From Limnoperna fortunei (lineage: Eukaryota; Mollusca; Bivalvia; Mytilida; Modiolidae): a stretch of 64,000 nt of DNA. Each line of letters opens with the position of its first letter. Within the stretch, counting starts at the first letter, position 1. The DNA is taken from NCBI GenBank assembly GCA_944474755.1, contig OX104122.1, forward strand, positions 20,671,714 to 20,735,713, read 5' to 3'. The notes below the pieces were generated by a model. It was given only the letters and a program-made list of their open reading frames with translations, did no database searches and had not been told where the DNA came from. Below are positions 27,501-39,500 of the stretch, in pieces. Made by a program: the position numbers and the translations under genes.

Positions 27501-30500
27501 AAAGAAGTTATAGCTTGGACACAAATAGCTTCCAACAGAAGGACGGACGGACGGACGGATAAAATGATCCCAATAAGAACATCCACCACTTTGGCAGTGT
27601 CCTAATAAGTTAATGTTAAGAAACATCTGAAATTAACTATTCAATAAATACCATAAATAGGTCAGTTATCAAAATCTTGAAAAGAAAACCACAAACATAT
27701 TCCTATTTGCTACATGTACTAATACATGTACTTCAAGTACAGTAACTGTAGTTCTCATAAAACATAATGTAAAGTTATAAGTATTCAAATAATTTTTGAC
27801 AGCATCAAAAAAGTTCAAAATTCTCCACACAAGTATTCCAATCACAGTTATTCAACATTTAAAAAAGAAAATAATGTAATGTTTATAAAGCAAGTCACTA
27901 GGATCTAATATTATCGATTATTGTGTTCCAACAATATTTTGATAGCATTAAAACAGGCAGAACTGTACTGAAATCAGTGAAAACGTGTGCACACTGCTAT
28001 TCTGATCAGAATTATTGAACATTTTAAAAGAATCAAAAGAAAATTAGCTAATGTACATGTATTTCTAAAGTGCAAGTCACTAGAAAAAAGGTGTTCCAAC
28101 GATGTTTTGACAGCGTCTTAAATGGCCATATTGGTCTAAATTCAGTAAAAAAATAGAAAATAATATTCCAGTCACCGTTATTCAACATTTGAAAAGAAAA
28201 TCAGCCATTTAATCATGTTTGTTTTGCATGTATATATTTAACATTAGTTGTCATTCACTATGGAACAAATGTGATATTATCAATATATTGTATGTCTGTC
28301 TAATTATACATAGGTATCGTTACTGATATTTATTTCAGATATTGATTCAGAAAATCGCTTTCAGTTGAATGTCAATGTCTCGTTAATTAACTTTAGATGA
28401 GAAACTTACAGCTGTTAATTAGGGGTCTGGATCATAATGTAATAATAAAGTTTTGTCTAATTCTATAGTACTTCTGATTGAAGCTTTTTTATCATGATTA
28501 AATTCCCCTCGATATAAAATTCTATTGAAAATTAGTCAAATTACAAAAATAGTCATCTCTGGAAAGTCCCTTTTAATCTTCATAAGAATGTAACAGTTCA
28601 TTACTTATTTATAATTACATGTAAGTAATTCTCTAGTGTAAACCTTCGGCATTCTTTGGTTGAATCAGAATTTATCGACATTTGTTGGTCCCGAGTTCCT
28701 TATTTAAATAACATAATAAACGGTCACCTGACATGTATGTCCTTATAAAAACCAGTTGTTATTTTACAGCATCTAAAAGATGTTGTCAAATATATGCAAT
28801 TAACTTGTGAGGGCTAAAATTTGGGTTGGCGTTTCAACTCACAAGTGTACGGCTTACTCAGAAATGGCCTATCATTCATCACATTCAATGGATGCTTGTA
28901 TAATTATTTTTTCATTCTCTAAGCATCATTTACATGATGTATTGTACTAAGAGTGTACAATATATTATAGTGTATATAAAATGTACATGTACATGTATCG
29001 TACATATCTATCAATACATGTCATACATGTGCATTATAAAATTACTGGTACTCTAAAATATTGGTTAACCCAACAATAATTACGTGTACACATGCATCAA
29101 TATTTTTGCCAGATTAAGTTAATTATTCCATTGTAGTTTTAATCACATCTGCAGATATTGTCACATGAATGCTTAATTATAGCTAAAGGAGGGGGGGTGG
29201 GGTAACTTGGTATATTAAAGGTAATACAGATGTGCGGCCTAAATGGGTCATTTTTTTACCTCTCGGATATACATGTATATGAATTGGTAGCTTTCTTCAT
29301 TGAAAAATATTTATTGGGTAATTGTAAATTATCTAAATATATCCATGTCCAACATACAAAATCATTTTCTAATTGCAAGGATCTGATGATACTGGTTTAA
29401 TTGCACTTCAGTCAAGTTCCTATAGTTCTTAGAGGTAATAAGGATGCGGAATCACATACATGTATGTACAATACTGATCATGTGGATTTTCTTGTTTCCA
29501 TCTGACCACAGCGGGCAGTCAAACAATGTCCACAATGTTCTGACCTCTTATTTTCTCAAATATAATGAAAAAATGCTTATCTGTTTTTAATCTCCAAGGT
29601 GTGGGCAACTTAGACAGAACCAGCATGTCCATTCCAAGGTGTGGGCAACTTAGACAGAACCAGAATGTCCATTCCAAAGTGTGGGCAACTTAGACAGAAC
29701 CAGCATGTCCATTCCAAGGTGTGGGCAACTTAGACAGAACCAGCATGTCCATTCCAAGGTGTGGGCAACTTAGACAGAAACAGCATGTCCATTCCAAGGT
29801 GTGGGCAACTTAGACAGAAACAGCATGTCCTCTCCAAGGTGTGGGCAACTTAGACAGAACCAGCATGTCCATTCCAAGGTGTGGGCAAGGTGAACAGAAA
29901 CCACTCCAAGGTGTGGGCAAGGTAAACAAAAAAGGCGTCCTCTCCAAGGTGTGGGCACGGTAGACAGAAACAGCATGTTGACTCCAAGGTGTGGGAACGG
30001 TAGACAGAAACAGTATGTCCTCTCCAAGGTGTGGGCACGGTAGATAGAAACAGTATGTTGACTCCAAGGTGTGGGCACGGTAGACAGAAACAGTATGTCC
30101 TCTCCAAGGTGTGGGCACGGTAGACAGAAACAGTATGTCCTCTCCAAGGTGTCGGCACGGTAGACAGAAACACTATGTCCTCTACAAGGTGTGGGCACAG
30201 TAGACAGAAACAGTATGTTGACTCCAAGGTGTGGGCACGGTAGACAGAAACAGTATGTCCTCTCTAAGGTGTGGGCACGGTAGACAGAAACAGCATGTTG
30301 ACTCCAAGGTGTGGGCACGGTAGACAGAAACAGTATGTCCTCTCCAAGGTGTGGGCACAGTAGACAGAAACAGTATGTTGACTCCAAGGTGTGGGCTAGG
30401 TAGACAGAAACAGCATGTCCACTACAAGGTGTGGGCTAGGTAGACAGAAACAGCATGTCCACTACAAGGTGTGGGCAAGGTAGATAGAATCAGCATGTTG

Positions 30501-33500
30501 ACTCCAAGGTGTGGGCAAGGTAGACAGAAACAGCATGTCCACTACAAGGTGTGGGCAAGGTAGATAGAATCAGCATGTTGTCTCCAAGGTGTGGGCATGG
30601 TAGACAGAAACAGCATGTCCACTACAAGGTGTGGGCATGGTAGACAGAAACAGCATGTTGACTCCAAGGTGTGGGCACGGTAGATAGAAACAGCATGTCC
30701 TCTCCAAGGTGTGGGCAAGGTAGATAGAATCAGCATGTCCTCTCCAAGTTGTGGGCATGGTAGACAGAAACAGCATGTTGACTCCAAGGTGTGGGCAAGG
30801 TAGACAGAAACAGCATGTCCTCTCCAAGGTGTGGGCAAGATAGACAGAAACAGCATGTCCTCTCCAAGGTGTGGGCAAGATAGACAGAAACAGCATGTTC
30901 TCTCCAAGGTGTGGGCAAGGTAGACAGAAACAGCATGTCCTCTCTAAGGTGTAGGCTAGGTAGACAGAAACAGCATGTACTCTCCAAGGTGTGGGCAAGG
31001 TAGATAGAAACAACATGTCCTCTCCAAGGTGTGGGCAAGGTAGACAGAAACAGCATGTCCACAGGGACAGAACTTAACTTTTTTAGCCAGTAGCCACCTG
31101 GGCCCCTACATTTTAAAATTTAGGAGCCCAGATCAAAATGTAGTAGCCCAGGTGTCACCATTGAGAATGAACAATTCGTGTAAAAGGCACGCACCCTCAA
31201 AAATTTAATAAATTTTTAAGTACATCTTTATTTTTACAAAAGTTTTTTATATACACAATCCTCATTCAGTTCGTTTTCTACCTCAGAATCTGTTTCCCCT
31301 TCCTCATCATCATCATGCCCCAGTTTATTTTTAATTCTCTCCATTTTCCACATCGACGATTGCATATCGGAAAACAGAAAATGATTGTAGTTACGATCTG
31401 TTACGGAAAAAACACGAAATATTCCGCGTTTCGCGACTGGGTTTCGAAATTCGGGATCAGTTTAAGCAACTTTTGTTTCCGGTAAACATGTACGTTGTAG
31501 CGTAAAAACTGCAAGTCCGTAAAAAATGCAAGTTCCGCTTCCGGATTCCGGTCAAAACTTGTGTTTTTTACGCTGACTGTTGTAAAAATCGCAAGTCCGT
31601 AAAAATTGCAAGTCGCATCAAAATGTCAATAAATCTGGAAAATCAAAATAGTAAATGGACGATTATTTGTTCTTTTTGAGTAAATTAATAATGAAGTCAG
31701 GTATAAAGGCATAATTAAATTCTCCTCACAAATTTTACTCCGTGTCAAATCTGACAGAAGTAAGCATAACAGTATATTTGAGAGGAAGATAAAACAATAG
31801 AAAAAAATTGGCAAATGTGAAGAAATTAATGATACTTGCTAGGTCAAGTCATTAACATTTAATATAGTACTAGCAGATATATCTAATTTTATAATTCAAA
31901 ATTAATAACAATAGGTGATTTTTTGTTATAAATTACCAATTTATATCAGAAACTAGTTCAAGACAGCCGTAAAAAATGGAAGTTTTTACCTATATTAAAC
32001 CATTTTTGAAAATTAATATGTAAAGAGTATGCAGAAATTTGTATGTAATACTATTGTGAGTTATATTTCAGGAAGTGGTTTTGACAAAAGCTAAGTGCTT
32101 GTTACCAGATCCTGTCTAGGCATTTTCTAATTCATTGTACTGTATTGTATTATTCAATTTATGAATAAATATGTTTAAATTAAACCATATTTCATAAAAA
32201 CTGGATAAAAACATAAATCACTTACTCTACAAGCAAATATAACTAAAGATTTTTATTTCAAGATAAGTGGCAGAAGTCGAGTTTTTATTGCCAACTCTAC
32301 CTATTTATATCAGAAACTAGTTAAAGTCGTACTGGAAAATAGTTAAGATGTTAATGGGTAAAAGTTCGATTTCCTCTAACATACCTCCTTTACTAAACAC
32401 ACAAACTGGAAAAATTGAATGTAACGACACAACTAAGGCAAACATATTGAACAATTTTTTTTGCACTATATCAAATATTCAAGGTGCCGAAAATTCTCTC
32501 CCCAATTTTGAAAAACGAACTGACTTTTTATTTGACATTGAATCTGTGACCGTCGATGAAATCAGGGATATTTTACAAACTTTACAAGTTGGTAAAGCAA
32601 TAGGATGCGATCAGATTAGTCACCACATGTTAAAATATACGGCAAATACTGTTTGTAAACCTCTGCACATAATATTTAATTTTTCTCTACATAATTCCAC
32701 ATTTCCTTCTCTCTGGAAGTCAGCTATAGTAATTGCGTTGTTTAAAAAGGGAAATAAAACTGATCCATCTAACTATAGACCTATCTCGCTCTTGAGTTGT
32801 GTTGGGAAAGTTTTCGAAAGAGTAATTTTTAAACATGTACACAACGTCTTGCTAGATAACAATTTGATATATAAATATCAATCAGGATTTAGTCCCGGAC
32901 ATTCAACTGTACATCAGCTCTTAGAAATCTTTCAGAACATCTGTTTAGCAACGGAAAACAGGGAAATAATTTGTGCTGTTTTCTGTGATATATCAAAAGC
33001 CTTCGATAGGGTTTGGCATCGGGGCTTAGTTAAAAAACTGGAAGCATATGGAATCTCTGGCAAATTGCTAAAATGGCTTGAAAATTATATATCAAACAGA
33101 AATCAAAGAGTTCTTATTAAAAATTGTGTTTCTAATAAAAGTATGATTAAAGGCGGGGTACCTCAGGGTTCAGTTCTGGGGCCTTTATTATTTCTTATTT
33201 ACATTAATGACCTTGTTGACAACACTGACTGTCTGTCTAGACTTTTTGCAGATGACACATCCCTATTCTGTTCAGCTTCAAATGTTCATGTATTAGAAAA
33301 TAAAATTAACAAGGACTTGAAGGAACTATACAACTGGTCTATGAAATGGTTAGTAGAATTTAATCCTCTAAAAACTGAATGCGTATTTTTCACCTCCCAA
33401 AAAAACATTATCAATCCTGTAGTGAAATTCAACGATGTTAATGTCAAATTTGTTCATGAGCACAAACATCTTGGTGTATATTTTTCAAGTGATTGTAAAT

Positions 33501-36500
33501 GGAATTGTCATATTGATTATGTAGTTAGCAATGTATCCAATAAATTGTCAATGCTACGTAAACTAAGGTTCACATTAAATCGAAACAATCTCGAAAAAAT
33601 TTACTTTACTTACATTCTCCCTGTTTTGGAATATGCATGTGAACTTTGGGATGAGTGTGGACAAACAAATCTCTTAAAAATTGAACATATACAGCACGAA
33701 GCGGCCAGAATAGTCACTGGACTTCCCAAGTATTGTAGTATTGAGTCCTTGTATTTTGAGACTGGTTGGGAACTTTTACATTCTCGTCGTAAACGAAGAA
33801 AGCTTCATTTATTTTATAAAATACACAATCATAATGCCCCTTCTTACTTAACTGATTGTCTTCAAACTTTTAGGATAACAAATAATAATTACCAGTTAAG
33901 AAATCAACAAGACTATAGAATCCCAATTACAAGGCTCCAATTATACTCAAATTCGTTTTTTTCGTCGACTATACGTTTATGGAACGAATTGAGCTCTGAG
34001 ATTAGAAATTCACTTACTATAAACTCATTTAAAATGAATATACGTGACAATGTAACTAAACCACCTAAGTACTTGGACATTGGTAATAGATATTTAAATA
34101 TCATTCACACTCGTTTAAGACACCGGTGCAGTAACTTAAATGCAGATCTCTTCCGTATTAATTTCAAAACCGATCCTAAATGCAGTTGTGGTTGGATTAT
34201 TGAAGATTCAATTCATTACCTTTTGGAATGTCCACTATATTATGAAGCAAGACAATTATTAATAAACAAACTTCGTTTTCTTAAGCAGTTAAATATAGAA
34301 TGGTTGCTTTTTGGCGATGACTAATTGACTGATGATTTAAATAAGAACATCTTTAAAGCAGTACAACAGTACATCAAACAAACGAAAAGGTTCAAAGATC
34401 ACAATGACAATTCCATATAATTATTAGGTGTATAGTTCTAATTGAAGTGTGTGTGGGGTGAGTAGGGTGTATGTTTGTGTGTATGTGATTTGTGTGTGTG
34501 TGTTATGGTTGTGTTTGTAGTTTGGGAGGGTGCGTGTGTGTGTGTGTGTACATTCATGCTTGAATATGTAATTAATAATGTTCTTCATATATTTACTGCT
34601 GATTCATGTATAAACAATGTATAATAATGTAATATATTTCCTGGAGAGGACGTTGCTAAGTTGATATAACTTGTGTCCAATCCAATTGTATTATTTACAA
34701 TAAAATATGTTTAATCTAATCTAATCTAATCTAATCTAACTAGTTAAAGACAGCCGTAAAAAATGCAAGTTTTTACCTATATTAAACCATATTTAATAAA
34801 AACTAGATAAAAACATAAATCACTTACTCTATATAGTACTAGCAAATATAACTAAAGATTTTTATTTCAAGATAAGTGACAGAAGTTGAGTTTTTATTGC
34901 AAACTCTACCTATTTATATCAGAAACTAGTTCAAGACAGCCGTAAAAAATACAAGTTTTTACCTAAACCATATTTCATAAAAACTGGATAAAAACATAAA
35001 TTACTTACTCTATATAGTACTAGCAAATATAACTACAGATTTTTATTCAAGATAAGTAACAAAGCCGTCCACGAACATTACTGTAAAAAAAATAAACGAA
35101 GTTGAGATATTAAACTGTGTTAAATTATTTATCGTCACCTCTTGTATCATAAATTTATAAAATTCATTATCCCTGGAGTTATTACACCTTAAAAAGAATG
35201 AGTTAATCAATGACAATATTTCTATACAAATTATTCAAGTCTTTTTCGAAAGCCACAGCGGACCGTAAGTTACTAAACTTGCATTTTTTACACCGGAAGC
35301 GATATGCGATTTTGCACATGCGCGCTTGCATTTTTTACGGAACTTGCAATTTTTACGCTACAACGTTAATAAAATGCTTTATTATTTAAAAAAAGCTTCG
35401 TCAGAGAGGTTTGGCCCCCTTATCAACAAGTTTCTCTCGCCCAGGTCCTCATTGAGAATTTAGTCGCCAGCTGGGCTCCTTTGAAACAAGATTTTAATCG
35501 CCCAGCTGACAATTTAGTCGCCGTGGGCGAGTGGGCGACCGTTAATTTCTGTCACTGGTCCACTACAAGGTGTGGGCAAGGTAGACAGAAACAGCATGTC
35601 CACTACAAGGTGTGGGCAAGGTAGAATCAGCATGTTTACTCCAAGGTGTGGGCAAGGTAGACAGAAACAGCATGTCCACTCCAAGGTGTAGGCAAGGTAG
35701 ACAGAAACAGCATGTCCACTTCAAGGTGTGGGCAAGGTAGAATCAGCAAGTTCACTCCAAGGTGTGGGCAAGGTAGATAGAAACAGCATGTCCTCTCCAA
35801 GGTGTGGGCAAGGTAGATAGAAACAGGATGTTCTCTCCAAGGTGTGGACAAGGTAGATAGAAACAGCATGTCCACTACAAAATTAATGTGTGGGCAAGGT
35901 GTGAACACAGTAAAGTAGGTAGGTTTTTCCACTTTCTTTTTCAATAAAAAGTGGATGCCTTAATACTAGTTTAACACAAAAAATTGCTGGAAGTTGTGTT
36001 ATATGTGTATCAAAAATATATGTCATATAACTTTATTTGCTGTACAGCAAGTGTTATGAATGCAAAATAAAATACATGCACTTCAGCTTTTTTTAAATTT
36101 CATAAATCAGATATGTCATTAAATGATACTTGTAGGTGTATATGACGTGTCAGCAGTTAAATAAATCATATCTCGTAATACAAATCTCCTCATATTGTCA
36201 TGGTAATCAGTCAATATTTATATCACATCATGATCAATAACCAATCAGCAATGAATGAAATGCCAAGTTTGTGTTCATTTAGTGGTTCATTTATGGTAGA
36301 TTTTTAAACTCTATTTTATTTCAAAATTACACTTCACATGAAAACCGGATATAACCTGTTCTAAAAATATGATCAGACAGATAGCTATAAATAGTCTACA
36401 GTACACTCTACTACTACCTGTACTTACAAAACAATATTTACTTTAATATCCTACTTGAAAATAATAAATTCTCAATTTGATCCAAAGCTTCTGGTAAATT

Positions 36501-39500
36501 TGTCAAATTTGACAAAAAAATAGAACTGAAATATGAAATTTTAAATCTACCTGTAGACAGTTAAAATGGGATTTTAAGCTACTAGTAAGATAAAAAGAAC
36601 CTACATATACTATTACTATTTGTATACATGTTACTTTGACACTTTTATTAACATCAAACATTTTATGTAATCTTGATTGCACCATAATTTTAATACTTCA
36701 ATATATCAATATATATATGGATTATCACTAACAACAGTCTGCGAAATTAGCACAAGTCCGCTGGCCCCTGGCCAGTAAAAATCCTTTCGGGCAAGTGAAA
36801 TTTTGATAAAATTTATATTGAATATATAGGAGAAAATCCAAAAGTTCAGGATTCGGGCAAGTGAGTTGCAAATCCTAATTTCAAGCACTGTAACAACACT
36901 TCAAGATGAGAAAAAAATATTGTTAAGTTATACAATACCATATAGGAAAAGTTGATGTAATTATAGTGTTTATGGTACATGTAAATATATGAAATTTGTT
37001 TCTGATTCACTTTTTGCAATTTCTTTTTATATTGTTTGTTTGTTTAAATTGTATTCAACGCCATTTCAGCAATTTTTTAGCTATATCATTGCGTCCAGTT
37101 TTTATTGGAGAGGAAGCAGCAGTTTTTGGATAAATCTGGCAAACCTTGTCCATCAAGATTAGACTGGAGTCGAATACAACCTGCCAACAGTGACACTTTA
37201 ACCCGCAACATCAGTGTTGACAGGTACCTGATCATGATCAATAGTAAGTTTCTTTTTATCAAACAAACTACTAGTAGTACATGATACGAACATATGTTGC
37301 TTGTTGTTTGTGGTTTATTACCACATTTAGCTATTTTTCAGCTGTATCAGTTTTTGGGAGAAGCTGGTAAAAAAAAACCTGACTCGGTAGAAAAACAGGC
37401 AATCCTTGTCAATTATGTTGGAGTCAAGTACACCCTGCATACAGTAGGACTAGAACCCGCAACCCAAGTGTTACAGGTCATGTGATAAATAGTAGGTGAC
37501 TATCATTCTTAACCACCTGGCTCCTGGGGCACTTGTATATACTTAAGAATTGTAGAGAAAACATTAAATCTGTGAGCTAATGCTAACTAGTGATACCCCC
37601 GCTTTCACAAAAAGTACTCGGTAAACAGGAAGTAGATGACCAAGGAGCATAAAACTGCTATATATCATATGGTACAATACATGTATAATAAAGCAAAATA
37701 TCAGGCTTTTGCTTAGAAAACTGCGACAGAATTAAGGAATTTTTTACGGAGCAGGGGTATAAAACTATATGCTAATGTACATTGTAACACAAAGCTAACT
37801 GTTTAAATTAATTGATCATTTCAAGACAAGACAAATAATCACAAAAAATTCATGAAAATAACAGAAAAAAACATCTATAATGGCATGGAAAAGTTGCATA
37901 AAAATTTGTCATCAGGTTGAACCAGGTAAAAAATGTCACATTTGTACATCTGTTACTGTACAATCACGTAATTGAACGTGAACTAACAATAAAAAAATGT
38001 GTATTGTCATTATTCAAATTCTAATTAAACATCTTGACTAATGCAATTAAGAATATTATCACTTAAAAATAAGTTCTTCAAAACTTCATACTCATTTATT
38101 CATTATTGGGTTTACAGACAGCAACACACAAGTATAATTTATTCATAAATAAAATTTGTACTTAGTAATTTGGAAATTTCTTAAACAATATGATGACAGC
38201 TAGACAACAGCTCAGATGACATTCTGTATATCTACATGATAGAAATAAGATTTAGCAAACAGACAAACAAATAAAAAGGGAGGTAATTCAAACAACACCA
38301 TTTCTTGTATGAAAACATAGTTGTGATTTTTTGTCCCTTGAAGGCCCACGAGTCCTCTAATAACCTGGCACTTCAGCTTACTGACCAGACCGCATACAAA
38401 TTTGACAACAACAAATCTAAAAGTTGCTGAAAGTGACATAGCCTAAAACCTTACAACACATCTTTATGGAATATTTGCTTGAACTTGCTTGTAAACAACT
38501 GACTGCCACATATGAAAACAAATCTGAGGTCATTAATTACATGAAGGTATCAGCTTGGAAAAGCCATATTAAACATAACTGTTTTATTGATATGTATGTT
38601 GAAATGTTGATAACATTCGATAAACTAGTAACATTTGAACTGTTTGAGCATTTTCAGCTGATTATATTTTATTTAGTTTTCCAGATGCAAACTATCAGGG
38701 CAGACTGCCCAAAGTAAAGTTATACTAATACATATTGTACATGTAAATCTCAGGGGTCAACATACTCTTAAAAAATAGGGAGAAGTGAGGCTCTGATAGG
38801 GAGACTTCAGGGATACACTAGGGAAAAGACAGGGAGACTATAAAAATACTTAATTTCACAATCATTACATACTTTTTTCTTTAATCTACAACAAATTGTT
38901 GATAATTGTGTACTAAAGAAAAGCAACTATTTTGCTATCTTCTTTAGTACTTATAAAACTGAATATTATTGTCTTTCCAATAAATACATTGTATATTGTA
39001 CTAAAATACCAGTTGAAACCTGTTTTCTGCTCCTATAGATTCATCTGGTTATCTTTAAAAGGGGAAGTAAATCCATTGTTTTTTTATCTATCTTGTAACA
39101 CAATCTGACAATTTTTAAAATCAAACCAGACTTTTGTCAGGAAATGAAGACTTCACATAGAGAATATAGAATTGTTCATCATAATAAAATATTTAAACAA
39201 GAATCTTTTTAACCAGTTAGAGTTCTAGGAATTTTTTATTGTAACTTTACACGGGAAAGTATCCCCTATAAAACTGACTTTCCAACATCTCTAGTCAACT
39301 TTCCCAATAGTTCTGATGATGTGTTAATTTTTGAATTTTTATTTTATATAAAAGAAGAATGATACAGATACAAACTGATGAATTTCCTTCTTGTACTAAC
39401 AGAATATTTATACTTGGAAACAGTGAATCAGTACAATTCTTTCCGAGTTGCATTAATTAAAAAAGCATTTATACACGTATGAAATCAGTCCTTTGCTGGA

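Larger units (their letters stand above)
31492..35367. mobile_element. Inner inverted-repeat element with a tandem ~186-bp core
   Basis: The left end near 31492 (ACGTTGTAGCGTAAAAA) is the reverse complement of the right end near 35351-35367. The match continues into a second block built on CCGTAAAAAATGCAAGT. The interior is a tandem array of ~186-bp units (for example at 34749 and 34935, plus parts at 31860-32326), each again containing the GTAAAAAATGCAAG motif. The LINE landed in one unit. The layout resembles bivalve pearl-like elements with tandem cores, but that family name is an inference. The exact ends and target duplication are uncertain. Confidence 0.7.
31062..35557. mobile_element. 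CAG...CTG-ended (hAT-like) DNA transposon with nested insertions
   Basis: The left end CAGGGACAGAACTTAAC and the right end, read inward as CAGTGACAGAAATTAAC, form imperfect terminal inverted repeats. The flanks carry a direct 5-bp duplication, GTCCA (31057-31061 and 35558-35562). The element interrupts a 40-bp minisatellite, which resumes in the same motif on the far side. Subterminal regions carry repeated GGGC/GCCC motifs in both orientations. Assignment to hAT is by the CAG...CTG ends and short target duplication; no transposase is present. It contains the inner element and the LINE. Confidence 0.85.

Noticed and set aside
29770..31062. Minus-strand frames of 100-205 codons encoding repeated PTPW/HAVSVY peptides
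   Set aside because: They lie entirely in the 40-bp minisatellite. Because 40 is not a multiple of three, all frames look alike; there is no start context or homology.
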